In this document: positions 24,691 to 35,509 of the stretch, piece after piece
Numbering within the stretch: position 1 is the stretch's first letter
Layout of the letters: each line of letters begins with the position of its first letter
Source: Pseudomonas mucoides
GTDB lineage: Bacteria > Pseudomonadota > Gammaproteobacteria > Pseudomonadales > Pseudomonadaceae
Length of the DNA: 64,000 nt
NCBI RefSeq assembly: GCF_015461845.1
Contig: NZ_JACOPW010000006.1
Location: forward strand, 62,001-126,000
Reading direction: 5' to 3'
Translations under genes and position numbers: made by a program
Notes under the pieces: model-generated
The model's database searches: none
Told to the model about the DNA's origin: nothing
The model's input: only the letters and a program-made list of their open reading frames with translations

Positions 24691-26520
24691 ATGGATGTGC
24701 GATTGCCTTTAACGAGTGTCGGCATTTGCCTGACGTTGCTGATGAGCGGCTGCTCGCCCGGCGAGGACAAGCATCAGGTCAGCCTCGAGGAAAAAACCGC
24801 ACAGTTCGAACAATCGCTGGATCAGATCCAGGACCCGAAACTCAAGGACGCCGTGTCCGAGCTCGGCGGCTCACTGCTGCTGCTCGAACGTGCGCAACTC
24901 AAGCTCGACAGCAAACCGGTGGAAACCGAATACGGCGAAGATGCCCTCGCCGTGCTCAAGCACTACCCAACGCCACAGGCCCTGGTAGACACCTACATCA
25001 ATGGCCTGTTCGTGCTGCACAAGGATTCCAGCTCCGATTACCTGACCGACCTGCAACCGGTATTCCCGTTCAACTTCAATATTCCGGCGGCATTCCTGTT
25101 CCCCCATGGCCTGGAATGGCAATCGGTGACGCTGAGCAACAAACGGGTCATCCCCTTCCAACCCGAATGGTCGGAAACCGATCCCGGCATCCAGCTCAGC
25201 CCGTCGAGCTCCAACCTGACCAACCCCGACGACCTGACGGTGACCTACCCTTTCATCGACGGCCTGGATGTCGACAAGAAGAACCAACCGCAACCGGTGA
25301 GCCTGCAAGGCAAAGTCGAAGTGATCGCACCCCGCCGGCTCTACAGCGTTGTCCTGAGCAAAAAGGACGTCGGCCAGACCCGCACCAACGACAACCTCAG
25401 CGTCACCCTGTTGAAGCTCGGAAAGAACTACGCCGAAATCGAGTACAACAACAGCGTACCGGTGGCCCCAGAAGTCGGTGAAACACCGTTGAACCCACTG
25501 ATCGTCCAGGCCAGGGACAGCACCGGGCAATTTCTCTCGCGCTCCGGATCGATCAACGAAACCCCCACGCAAATTGCCTTCTACCAAAAACAACTGGCGA
25601 AAATGCAGCAACAGAAAACCTGGAGCGAGGCGTTCGAAAAACAGCTCAATGACGAACAGCGTACGTTCGAGCAGCAGCAAGGCCAGCATTATTCCAAGGT
25701 GTACTTCAACGGGCCGATCGAGACCCTTGAAGTCAGCCTGTTGGATTTCTCGACCGCCACCGTCACACGCAAGGACTTGAACTTGCCGGTACGCCGCTTC
25801 GACCCACACACCACGGCAAAAACCGTGCAGCCGCTGAACTTGCCGGTGGTGGTGTATGACGATCAGGCGCCAAACTGGCTCAAGGGCGCGACACTGAGTG
25901 AGGAGCAGCTGAAAAAAAGCATCAACGTCAATCAGTCGGTGGACGACCCGAGTGCCGCGCGCATCGAATTCGATCACCCCAGAAGTTTCAACGACGAGTT
26001 GCTCGGCACGTCATTCAGCCCCGGCAATAGCCCGGTCAGTTTCTTTACCGCGGACAGCAGCGGTAAACGCGATGAGCCGATCGAACTGCCACCGGAGGCC
26101 TATCAGGTCGACCCTCTGCGCGGCACGATCACCTACGACCTGAACCTGTTTCCGCAAACGCCGGCGTTCGCCGTGGGCTCCATGCCCTTGTTCCTGGCCA
26201 CGGTCGACAAGCAATCGCTCGACGCACAGAAATTGCCCAAGGGGCTTGAGCTCAAAGGCAATGCGCTGGTGGTGGATGCGAAACTGTTTCCTGCGCAGGA
26301 CTGGCGATTTTTCGCCAGGGACGACAGCGGGAACTACCTGAAGGAGATTCTTGCGGTCACTCATGACGCTGGTGCCGATGGTCCGGCGTTATTTGACGTG
26401 CACTACTTCTATGGCCAGCCCACACGTCTGGAAACTTATCAGCGAACCGACCTCACCACTGTGCAATATGGTTTCGAGGTCAAACTGGCCAAGGCTGATC
26501 TGAGCCAGCTCGACCAATAA
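24691..26520 (+). CDS. Large lipoprotein of unknown function
   Basis: Protein of 609 residues. The ATG at 24691 gives the lipoprotein signal MDVRLPLTSVGICLTLLMSGC, with lipobox LMSGC. Ser follows the Cys, so outer-membrane sorting is predicted. Next come a short charged coiled-coil-like stretch (EEKTAQFEQSLDQIQDPKLKDAVSE) and a long beta-rich region with repeated strand patterns. A second Gln/Lys-rich coiled segment (QKQLAKMQQQKTWSEAFEKQL, about residues 302-330) follows. No catalytic motif was recognised. The conserved neighbours (YqhA on one side, Lon-like protease on the other) suggest a Pseudomonas-wide gene. It would be a substrate of the LspA encoded in this window. Confidence 0.8.
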   Translation: MDVRLPLTSVGICLTLLMSGCSPGEDKHQVSLEEKTAQFEQSLDQIQDPKLKDAVSELGGSLLLLERAQLKLDSKPVETEYGEDALAVLKHYPTPQALVDTYINGLFVLHKDSSSDYLTDLQPVFPFNFNIPAAFLFPHGLEWQSVTLSNKRVIPFQPEWSETDPGIQLSPSSSNLTNPDDLTVTYPFIDGLDVDKKNQPQPVSLQGKVEVIAPRRLYSVVLSKKDVGQTRTNDNLSVTLLKLGKNYAEIEYNNSVPVAPEVGETPLNPLIVQARDSTGQFLSRSGSINETPTQIAFYQKQLAKMQQQKTWSEAFEKQLNDEQRTFEQQQGQHYSKVYFNGPIETLEVSLLDFSTATVTRKDLNLPVRRFDPHTTAKTVQPLNLPVVVYDDQAPNWLKGATLSEEQLKKSINVNQSVDDPSAARIEFDHPRSFNDELLGTSFSPGNSPVSFFTADSSGKRDEPIELPPEAYQVDPLRGTITYDLNLFPQTPAFAVGSMPLFLATVDKQSLDAQKLPKGLELKGNALVVDAKLFPAQDWRFFARDDSGNYLKEILAVTHDAGADGPALFDVHYFYGQPTRLETYQRTDLTTVQYGFEVKLAKADLSQLDQ

Positions 26521-26524
26521 CCCA

Positions 26525-26854
26525 TCAGTGCTCGAAGCCACCCAGATTGCGGCAACGACCGCCGTTGATTTCCCGCAGCTGGGCTTGCAGGTGCAAACAC
26601 CAGATTTGGGGATCATCGGCCAGTTCGTAGCCGTGCAGCGTCAGGCTTTCCACAATAGTGTCGAGGATGGATTCAGCCACGAAAGGGCCATGAAACGGGC
26701 CTTGTGCCTTGATGGCTGAAGGTTGCTCGCCAGCCATTCCGGCGGCGAAGAGCAAGGTCCACATGCCGGTATCTCCCGCCAAAGGGCGGATGGCACACTC
26801 GATACGGGTCACTAGGCCCAGGCATTGACGGGTAAGGCAGAGGTTGCGCGACAT
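26525..26854 (-). CDS. Conserved hypothetical protein, Cys-containing
   Basis: Protein of 109 residues starting MSRNLCLTRQCLGLVTRIECAIR. It has five cysteines (three in the first 20 residues, then WCLHL and GGRCRN), no obvious membrane segment and no recognised domain. It ends 4 bases from the stop of the lipoprotein gene on the other strand. I recall a similar small gene beside the Lon-like protease in other pseudomonads, which supports it being real. It may bind a metal, but the Cys spacing fits no standard zinc finger. Confidence 0.6.
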   Translation of the reverse strand: MSRNLCLTRQCLGLVTRIECAIRPLAGDTGMWTLLFAAGMAGEQPSAIKAQGPFHGPFVAESILDTIVESLTLHGYELADDPQIWCLHLQAQLREINGGRCRNLGGFEH

Positions 26855-27178
26855 GGCGGCGACCCTCGGTAGATCCGGTATTCAGCCCCCGTGGGAAGGC
26901 TGTTTCGATCCTGTGATTGCTGTCGATATCCTTGAACCAGAGAATAGAAGAAAAGTCTGGCCAGCACGTCAGGCGAGACCAGAAGGCGCCGAATGGTCAT
27001 AGTGTGAATATTGACGCCAGACTGATGGCACTTTTACTTGGATTCACACAAAAAAATGTGGGAGCGAGCTTGCTCGCGATAAGGCTCTAACATTCAACAT
27101 CTCTGTTGTCTGAAAGTCCGCAATCGCGAGCAAGCTCGCTCCCACAGTGGATCGGGATGAGCCTCAGATTCGTTTGTC
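26855..27178. other. Intergenic region with REPIN
   Basis: No coding region is seen in these 324 bases. The only structure recognised is the REPIN at 27056-27147. Confidence 0.7.
27056..27147. repeat. REPIN (inward-facing REP pair)
   Basis: ATGTGGGAGCGAGCTTGCTC ... and GCGAGCAAGCTCGCTCCCACAG, with well-matched 22-base REP cores and a less conserved loop. It is located 31 bases from the stop of the Lon-like protease gene. Confidence 0.9.
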
Positions 27179-29617
27179 TCAGGCCGGCTTGGCCTCGACC
27201 AACGCTTCCTGCGCCGCTTCTTTCTCGGCTTCCTTGAGGTCTTCCTCGCTGATCATTTCCGCGATCACCCGCAGGCGCTCCACCACCCGCGCATTGACGC
27301 TGCCTTCAGGGAATTCGCCATTTTCATTCGGCGCCCCCGCCGGCTCGCCGACCAACAGGCTCAACGCTTCGTCCGCCTGACGCACCGCGTAAACATGGAA
27401 CTGCCCCGCACGCACGGCAGCCAGCACCTTCTCGTCGAGCATCAAGGTGGCAACGTTCGCCTGCGGAATGATCGCACCTTGTTTGCCGGTCAGTCCGCGC
27501 GCTTCGCAGAGGCGGAAGAAGCCTTCGATCTTCTCGTTGACCCCGCCCACGGCCTGCACTTCACCGAACTGGTTGATCGAACCGGTGATCGCAAAGCACT
27601 GCTTGAGCGGTGTTTTCGACAAGGCCGAAATCAGCGTACAGGCTTCGCCCAGCGACGCACTGTCGCCATCGACATAACCGTAGGATTGCTCCAGGGCGAT
27701 GCTCGCGGAAATCGCCAGCGGGAATTCCTGAGCGTAACGACTACCCAGATACCCGGTGAGGATCATCACGCCTTTGGAGTGAATCGGCTGCCCGAGGTTG
27801 ACCTCACGCTCGATGTCGACAATGCCGCTGCCGCCCGGATACACCGTGGCGGAAATCCGCGCCGGTACACCGAAGGCCGAGTCGCCGACTTCCAGCACTG
27901 TCAGGCCGTTGCACTTGCCGACGGCGGCGCCATCGGTGTCGATCAGGATGATCCCGGCCAGCATGTCATCAAGAATCCGCGCCGAGACGCGCCCGGTACG
28001 GGTGGCCTTGGCCTTGAGCGCACGCTCGATGTGCCCGGCGTCGGTCATTTCATCGCCCGCCAGGTGGCGAATGAAATCCGCCTCGCTGACCAGTTGGAAC
28101 AGATCGCCGATGCGCGCCGACAAACGCCCCTGGTGTTCAGCCAGACGCGCGCTGTAAGTCGCCAGACGTGCGACGGCATCCGCCGTCAGCGGCGCCATGC
28201 CTTCTTCGGAGGTGCGGGTTTTGAGCAACTGGGCGAACTGCTCCAGGCTCTCGTCGACCATCGGGATGTCTTCATCGAAGTCCACCAGGACGCGGAACAT
28301 CTCCTGGAAGTCCGGATCAAGGTCTTGCAGCGTGTAATACAGCTGACGGGCACCGATGATGATGACTTTGACCGCCAGCGGAATGTGTTGCGGCGTCAGG
28401 GTGACAGTGGCCAGTCGCCCCAGTTCACCCAACGGCGATTCCATTTTCAGCTTGCGCGATTGCAGGGCGCGCTTGAGCGCATCCCAGACGAACGGCTCGC
28501 TGAGCATTTTTTCCGCTTCAAGAATCAGGAAGCCGCCGTTCGCCCGGTGCAAGGCACCCGGTCGCAGTTGTCGGTAGGTCGTGTACAGCGCACCCTGATC
28601 GGTGCTGTATTCAATCCGGCCGAACAGGTTTTCGTAAGTCGGGTGCGGCTCGAACACCACCGGCGCACCGCCGCTGGCCGAATGCCCGACCACCAGGCTC
28701 GGCGCGTATTGCTCTTCCAGCAGCTTGCGGGCAATGGCGTCGGTCTTGCTGTCGTCCACCAGTTGCTCGACCACCGTCTTCAGCAGGTAAACCTGCATCG
28801 CTTGCAGGTAACCGCATACAGCCGCGTTCTCGGCGTACTTCTCCGACAACGGCGACAACAGCGGCTGCAAGGCCAGGGTAATGGTCTCTTCGTTGAGGTG
28901 GCGCAGTTGATTGCTCGACTCACGCTTCCATTGCGGCAGGCTGGCGAGCTCCTCATTCAGACGCTCTTCCAGGCCGGAAATATCATCGTGAAAACGCTCG
29001 CGATCAGCTTCCGGCAATTGGGCGAACTCCGCTTCGTCCAGCGCCTTGCCTTCACTCATCGGGGTAAACGCGATGTTGCTGGCGTCGCGATACAGCGCGA
29101 CTTCTTTCTCCAGGGCCAGGCGCTCGATGACGTCCAGCGCCTTGTCGTAACGCTGGTTGAAGGCGCGGTCGATGGCGCTTTTCTTTTGCTGGTAGGACGG
29201 GTGTTCAAACACCGCAGGAAAGGTCGCCAGCAGGTTATCGATCAAGCCGTTGATGTCGCCGATGAAGGCACCGGCGGTGCCCGACGGCAATTCCAGGGCG
29301 CGGGGCTCGCGCGGCTCATCGAAATTGTTGACGTAGACCCAGTCCGCCGGGGCCTGCTGGCGTTTGGCTTCGGCCTTCAGGTAGCGTTTGACGAACGAAA
29401 ACCGGCCGGTGCCGGGTTCCCCCATGACGAACACGTTGTAACCGGGGCGTGGCATGGCCACACCGAACTGCAAGGCTTCGACCGCACGTTCCTGGCCAAG
29501 CACACCGCGGAAGGGCTCCAGATCATTGGTGGTAGAGAAGCTGAACTGTTCAGCGGAAAACGGACGGGTCAGCGCTTCAGGCGCTAGACGCAAGCTGGCA
29601 GCAACAGGATCAGGCAT
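27179..29617 (-). CDS. Lon-like ATP-dependent protease family protein (S16 peptidase)
   Basis: Protein of 812 residues with an AAA+-like N-terminal half and a C-terminal S16 peptidase domain. The catalytic Ser-Lys dyad is visible: Ser in DGDSASLGEACTL and Lys in GGVNEKIEGF. The nucleotide-binding loop is atypical: GEPGTGRFSF at about residue 66 has Arg where the Walker A Lys belongs, and the Walker B-like strand reads GGFLILEAE. A helical insertion at about residues 180-250 is rich in Glu and Leu. It resembles E. coli YcbZ (LonH) and PA4576. Proteolysis without normal ATP binding is plausible but inferred. Confidence 0.88.
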   Translation of the reverse strand: MPDPVAASLRLAPEALTRPFSAEQFSFSTTNDLEPFRGVLGQERAVEALQFGVAMPRPGYNVFVMGEPGTGRFSFVKRYLKAEAKRQQAPADWVYVNNFDEPREPRALELPSGTAGAFIGDINGLIDNLLATFPAVFEHPSYQQKKSAIDRAFNQRYDKALDVIERLALEKEVALYRDASNIAFTPMSEGKALDEAEFAQLPEADRERFHDDISGLEERLNEELASLPQWKRESSNQLRHLNEETITLALQPLLSPLSEKYAENAAVCGYLQAMQVYLLKTVVEQLVDDSKTDAIARKLLEEQYAPSLVVGHSASGGAPVVFEPHPTYENLFGRIEYSTDQGALYTTYRQLRPGALHRANGGFLILEAEKMLSEPFVWDALKRALQSRKLKMESPLGELGRLATVTLTPQHIPLAVKVIIIGARQLYYTLQDLDPDFQEMFRVLVDFDEDIPMVDESLEQFAQLLKTRTSEEGMAPLTADAVARLATYSARLAEHQGRLSARIGDLFQLVSEADFIRHLAGDEMTDAGHIERALKAKATRTGRVSARILDDMLAGIILIDTDGAAVGKCNGLTVLEVGDSAFGVPARISATVYPGGSGIVDIEREVNLGQPIHSKGVMILTGYLGSRYAQEFPLAISASIALEQSYGYVDGDSASLGEACTLISALSKTPLKQCFAITGSINQFGEVQAVGGVNEKIEGFFRLCEARGLTGKQGAIIPQANVATLMLDEKVLAAVRAGQFHVYAVRQADEALSLLVGEPAGAPNENGEFPEGSVNARVVERLRVIAEMISEEDLKEAEKEAAQEALVEAKPA

Positions 29618-29770
29618 CGGGCTTCCTTACATCAGGCGGGGCAGATAGCGGCATTCTGGCGCTGCCCATACCCCACTTGCAAGGCGCGCCTCCAGCCAAA
29701 GCATAGACAAACTGCCATCCTCAGGCAGGCCGGGGCTAAATCACTGATTTCGGCGAATGTTTTGCAAAAA

Positions 29771-29788
29771 ATCACGGAACCCCGTGAT
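29771..29788. promoter_or_regulatory. Inverted repeat between the Lon-like protease and DUF3015 genes
   Basis: The perfect dyad ATCACGG-AACC-CCGTGAT lies in the 278-base divergent intergenic region. It could be an operator for either gene. No known consensus is matched. Confidence 0.35.
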
Positions 29789-29895
29789 CGTGCCTAAACT
29801 CCAAACTGCGCGGCTGGACTAATAACCGGCCCAACTGGCGCCGACACGGGCCAGAACCCCTTGTCCATTGGTATGCACACTAAGAGAACATAGCT

Positions 29896-30384
29896 ATGAA
29901 ACGGATTCTTCTCGGTACTCTCTTCACCGTTGTATCCCTCAACGCCATGGCGCAAGCCCCAGGCGGGCCGGATTGCGGTTGGGGCAACATGCTGTTCGAA
30001 GGTCAGCGTGGCACCCCGGCTCACTTCCTGGCCTCCACCACCAACGGCACCTCCGGCAACGCAACCTTCGGTATGACCTCCGGCACCAACGGCTGCGCAA
30101 CGAATGCGTCGCTGACCTACGGCGGCAAATCCTGGTTTGCCATGAATGGCATGATGAACGAGCTGTCCGAAGACATGGCCAAAGGTCAGGGCGAAGCGCT
30201 GACCACTTACGCCGTGGTCCTGGGCGTGGCGCCGGAAGACCGTGCGCATTTCGCCGCCGTGACTCACGAGCACTTCCAGCAAATCTTCAGCAAGGCTGAC
30301 GTGACCGCTGAAGACGTGCATACCAACACCCTGGCCGTTCTGAAGAGCGATCCGCGTCTGGCCAAGTACGCCACTCAAGCTTAA
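29896..30384 (+). CDS. DUF3015 family periplasmic protein
   Basis: Secreted protein of 162 residues with signal peptide MKRILLGTLFTVVSLNAMAQ. The mature part begins APGGPDCGWGNMLFEGQRG and has a second Cys (TNGCATNAS), the usual disulphide pair of DUF3015. The C-terminal half is helical (EDRAHFAAVTHEHFQQIFSK). The function is unknown. The family is often found near DUF4105 proteins, and one follows here after a terminator. Confidence 0.87.
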   Translation: MKRILLGTLFTVVSLNAMAQAPGGPDCGWGNMLFEGQRGTPAHFLASTTNGTSGNATFGMTSGTNGCATNASLTYGGKSWFAMNGMMNELSEDMAKGQGEALTTYAVVLGVAPEDRAHFAAVTHEHFQQIFSKADVTAEDVHTNTLAVLKSDPRLAKYATQA

Positions 30385-30395
30385 GCTCGAACCGC

Positions 30396-30427
30396 CCGCT
30401 CCTTTCGGGGAGCGGATTTATTTTTTT
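30396..30427 (+). terminator. Rho-independent terminator after the DUF3015 gene
   Basis: Stem CCGCTCC / GGAGCGG around TTTCGG, followed by ATTTATTTTTTT. It ends 50 bases before the next start codon. Confidence 0.85.
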
Positions 30428-30476
30428 GACCCGCCCCTCCTTGGGTCTTTGTTTTTTTCGACTTAAGTTGCCCACT

Positions 30477-32330
30477 ATGCTCAAACGCCTTGCCTGGCTG
30501 GCGCTCTGTGTCTGCGCCCCGCTGGCCGCCGCGCCGCACATCGAACCTCAACGTTTGCAGCAACTGGCCAATGACCCCTTCTGGATTTCCCTGGGCCACT
30601 ATGAAACCGCCAAGCTCGGCGGCTGGCGCAGCTATGTCAGCGACAAGAAATTCTTCCTTGCGCCCGACGGCAACGAACACCCCGACCATGAACTGGCCGC
30701 CACCGTGCAAGCGTTGTACGCCCCGGCCAGCGCCGGCGAACACCACGCCCAATGCGTCTATCCGGCCCGTACCCGCTGGCTGAAAGCACAGCTCAACCTG
30801 ACCGATCTGCCGACACTGGACTGCCGCGAATTCAAGCAATGGTTCAAGGACGTCTCGCCCCACAGTGCGGTGATGATTTTCCCGGCAGCGTATTTGAACA
30901 GTCCGTCATCAATGTTTGGCCACACGTTGCTGCGCATCGACCAGGCTGATGTACAGAGCGACCACACGGCCCTGCTCAGTTATGCGATCAACTTCGGCGC
31001 CTACATCGAAGGTTCGGACAACAGCATCCTCTATGCCTGGAAAGGCTTGATGGGCGGTTATCCGGGGCTGTTCGCGCTGGTGCCCTATCAGGAAAAACTC
31101 TCGGAATACCGCAGCCTCGAGAACCGTGACTTGTGGGAATACCGGCTGAACCTGACCCAGGAAGAAACCGCACGCATGGTCGAGCATGTCTGGGAGCTGA
31201 AACAGATCAAGTTCGACTATTTTTTCTTCGACGAAAACTGCTCCTACCGCCTGCTGGAATTGCTGCAAGTGGCACGGCCGAGCCTGCGCCTGACCGAGCA
31301 ATTCCCGCTGACTGCGATTCCGACCGACACCGTCAAAGCCGTGAAAGAGGCCGGTCTGGTGGAATCCATTCAATACCGCCCGTCCCGCGAACGTGAGTTG
31401 TTAAGTCGTGCCGAACCGCTGAACCCTGAAGAACAGCAATGGGTGCTCAAAGTCAGCGCCGATCAGAAACAGTTGCAGGCGCCCGCGTTCAAGGCGCAAC
31501 CCAAGGCTCGCCAGGCGCTGATCATCGATGCGGCCTATCGTCTTGAACGCTACCGCGCCAATGGTCAGGAGCGCGACCCGGCGCGGGCTCAGCGCAGTTT
31601 CGAACTGCTGCGGGCGATCAACCAGAACCCGGCGCCGGAACTGGATATCCCACAACCCGGCCTGCCCGAGGATGGCCATGAATCGCGCACCTGGCAGGCC
31701 GGCATCGGCACCCGCGGTGACAAGGCGTTTGGCGAATACGGCTTGCGCATGGCCTATCACGATCTCAACGACAACGCCGAAAGCTTCCCGCTCGGCGCCC
31801 AGATTGAAATCCTGCAAATGAAACTGCGCCAGTACGAAGGCAATCACTGGCAGTTTCAGCAGCTGGATCTGGCGACAATTCGCTCCCTGACCCCGCGCAA
31901 CGAGCTGCTGCAGCCGCTGTCGTGGCAGGTAACGGGCGGCCTGGAGCGGGTGCCGGGCAAGCATGACGACGAAACCCTGGTCAGCCACGTCAATGGCGGT
32001 GGCGGCGGTACCTGGCAATTGGGCGAGGACATGCTCGGTTTTGCACTGGGCACGGTGCGCATCGAACACAACAATGACTTCGCCGAATTCATCGCCCCCG
32101 CGGCGGGCTTCAACACTGGCGTACTGTGGAAAAACCCACTGGGCAACTTCAGTCTGGAGACCAAGGGCGATTTCTTCACCAATGGCGAAGTGCGCCGCAA
32201 CATCAGCCTGAATCAGCAGTGGGAACTGTCGCGCAACCTCGGCCTGCGCCTGAGCGCCCAGCGCGACTTCAGCCACCTCGCCACACCCGAGAACGAAGTG
32301 ATGCTTGAAGTGAAGTGGTATCACTACTGA
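30477..32330 (+). CDS. DUF4105 domain-containing envelope protein
   Basis: Protein of 617 residues with signal peptide MLKRLAWLALCVCAPLAAAP. The central DUF4105 region has AAYLNSPSSMFGHTLLRID, YAINFGAYIEGSDN and FFFDENCSYRLLELLQ, which contain conserved His, Asp and Cys residues suggesting an enzymatic (peptidase-like) fold. This is inference, as no activity is known. The C-terminal 200 residues look like outer-membrane beta strands and end in aromatic VKWYHY. The start at 30477 gives a proper signal peptide. Confidence 0.85.
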   Translation: MLKRLAWLALCVCAPLAAAPHIEPQRLQQLANDPFWISLGHYETAKLGGWRSYVSDKKFFLAPDGNEHPDHELAATVQALYAPASAGEHHAQCVYPARTRWLKAQLNLTDLPTLDCREFKQWFKDVSPHSAVMIFPAAYLNSPSSMFGHTLLRIDQADVQSDHTALLSYAINFGAYIEGSDNSILYAWKGLMGGYPGLFALVPYQEKLSEYRSLENRDLWEYRLNLTQEETARMVEHVWELKQIKFDYFFFDENCSYRLLELLQVARPSLRLTEQFPLTAIPTDTVKAVKEAGLVESIQYRPSRERELLSRAEPLNPEEQQWVLKVSADQKQLQAPAFKAQPKARQALIIDAAYRLERYRANGQERDPARAQRSFELLRAINQNPAPELDIPQPGLPEDGHESRTWQAGIGTRGDKAFGEYGLRMAYHDLNDNAESFPLGAQIEILQMKLRQYEGNHWQFQQLDLATIRSLTPRNELLQPLSWQVTGGLERVPGKHDDETLVSHVNGGGGGTWQLGEDMLGFALGTVRIEHNNDFAEFIAPAAGFNTGVLWKNPLGNFSLETKGDFFTNGEVRRNISLNQQWELSRNLGLRLSAQRDFSHLATPENEVMLEVKWYHY

Positions 32331-32349
32331 CTAAAATCCACCGCCCCCC

Positions 32350-32441
32350 CTGTAGGCGTGAGCCTGCTCGCGATAGCGGACTGTCATTCAGCATTGATGT
32401 CGACTGTCACACCGCTATCGCGAGCAGGCTCACTCCTACAC
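32350..32441. repeat. REPIN (TGTAGGCGTGAGCCTGCTCGCG type)
   Basis: CTGTAGGCGTGAGCCTGCTC... and its near-complement CGAGCAGGCTCACTCCTACA, with complementary GATAGCGG / CCGCTATC extensions and GACTGT..ACTGTCA in the loop. It lies 20 bases after the DUF4105 stop. Confidence 0.88.
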
Positions 32442-32546
32442 GGGGATTGGCGTTATCCGACAGATTCATCACAGGCCTTTCACACACGCCTCACGAATCC
32501 ACTTCTAGACTTCCCTTATAGCCGTTGCACGGCCCGGGAGTTTGAG

Positions 32547-32903
32547 ATGTGGCGCTGCGTTGCAGTCATAGGTGTGTTGATATTGATCGCAGGTTGCCAG
32601 ACAACCCACGAAGAGTTGATCTCCAAAGGTTATCCACCGGCTTTCGCCGACGGCTTCGATGACGGTTGCAGCAGTGGACGGCAAGCCGCCGGGGCGATCA
32701 GTGGCGAATTTCGCAAAAACGTCCCGCGTTATCTCAAGGACAAGCAGTACGCCGAAGGCTGGAGCGATGGCTTTCGTCAGTGTCAGGCCATGCTCGAGAA
32801 CCAGAACCGCGATGACTATCGCAGCCACCATTGGGACGACCGGGACAAAGCCTGGCAGCAACAGAAAGACCAGGACGCTGCACGTGCCTATCACTCGCCA
32901 TGA
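32547..32903 (+). CDS. Small lipoprotein of unknown function
   Basis: Protein of 118 residues. Starting at the ATG at 32547, preceded by GGGAG, gives MWRCVAVIGVLILIAGCQTTHEE with lipobox LIAGC; Gln after the Cys predicts the outer membrane. The mature part is charged, with two repeats of the type FADGFDDGCSSG and YAEGWSDGFRQC (G-x-x-D-G plus Cys), which suggests a small duplicated helical unit. The tail is Asp/Gln/Arg-rich. No role is assigned. It may be cotranscribed with the GreB-like gene 70 bases downstream. Confidence 0.75.
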   Translation: MWRCVAVIGVLILIAGCQTTHEELISKGYPPAFADGFDDGCSSGRQAAGAISGEFRKNVPRYLKDKQYAEGWSDGFRQCQAMLENQNRDDYRSHHWDDRDKAWQQQKDQDAARAYHSP

Positions 32904-32973
32904 GTCGCTTACAGACATCCGCCGAAACTAAAGGCCTGCAACCATGGCCCAAACCCTATAACGGGAGAAGACC

Positions 32974-33468
32974 ATGAGCCGGGCATTCGTCAACGAAGAT
33001 AACGCCGCCGAGCAAGCCGATCAGCCGGTCGAACGGCAGGTCAGCACACAACCCAATTACGTCACACCCACAGGACTTGCGCAGTTGCAGGCGAAAGTCG
33101 CCGAGGTGCAAAACCTGATCAATGAACAGAGCGCGAAAGGTGAACTGGCCGACAAACAGCGCCAGGCCGACCTTGAGCGTGACTGGCGGTATTTCAACCA
33201 GCGACTGCAAAGCGCTCAACTGGTCGTGACTGCTTCCTCGACCGACAAGGTACAGATTGGCGCCTGGGTGACCTTTGCCGATGAACAGGGCAGCGAACAA
33301 CGTGTGCAGTTGGTGGGTGAGGATCAGGCGGATGCCGCCAGCGGATTAATCAATTGGGGCTCGCCGTTGGGGCGGGCGTTGTTGGGCGCGCGGGTGGGGG
33401 ATGAGGTGGTTTGGAAACGGCCGGTGGGGGATTTGGTGATTGAGGTGTTGAGCATAGATATTGAGTGA
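32974..33468 (+). CDS. GreA/GreB family elongation factor-like protein
   Basis: Protein of 164 residues. It starts with a 27-residue acidic extension, then a coiled-coil hairpin (about residues 31-82, TPTGLAQLQAKVAEV...DLERDWRYFNQRL), and ends with a GreA/GreB C-terminal FKBP-like domain (INWGSPLGRALLGARVGDEV). The tip that normally carries the catalytic acidic pair (GDLSENAEY or GDRSENADY) reads KGELADKQRQADLERD, so the consensus is lost although acidic residues remain. It probably binds RNA polymerase; cleavage-stimulating activity is uncertain. GGGAGAAG precedes the ATG. Confidence 0.8.
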   Translation: MSRAFVNEDNAAEQADQPVERQVSTQPNYVTPTGLAQLQAKVAEVQNLINEQSAKGELADKQRQADLERDWRYFNQRLQSAQLVVTASSTDKVQIGAWVTFADEQGSEQRVQLVGEDQADAASGLINWGSPLGRALLGARVGDEVVWKRPVGDLVIEVLSIDIE

Positions 33469-33510
33469 CCATCAGGCCGCCTTCGCGACTGGGTCTATCT
33501 GAACGCCCAT

Positions 33511-33543
33511 AAAAAAACGGAGCCCCGGAGGCTCCGTTTTTTA
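33511..33543. terminator. Bidirectional terminator between the GreB-like gene and ettA
   Basis: AAAAAACGGAGCC-CCGGA-GGCTCCGTTTTTT. The run of A before and T after the stem serves both converging genes. Confidence 0.88.
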
Positions 33544-33559
33544 TGCAACCGACCCGATA

Positions 33560-35224
<1,665 letters not shown>

Positions 35225-35509
35225 GGAGAACCTTGGGTCAGTGACAGATGAATGATTGCAGCGCAGGCGAAGCCCGGCCAGACCGTGCGCGTCGTTCGAT
35301 TGATGGGGGTCAATGCGTGCGCGCTGAAAAAGTCTGAGTTTAGGAGCTGGAACGCTCCCGCGTAACCGGCAAAGCTACCTGAATGACGGAAGGCAGTCCA
35401 GCCGACAGGGGCTGGCACTTAGCCACAACTCAAGGCATGCTAGCCGCCCTTCGGGCGTCAGGCTTATAGTGCACGTCGCGCCAGTCCAGTCAAACCGCAG
35501 GATTCCAGT

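Noticed and set aside
27395..29587. Long plus-strand open frame opposite the Lon-like protease gene
   Set aside because: Composition is that of an antisense shadow; no family is recognised and the minus strand is clearly coding.
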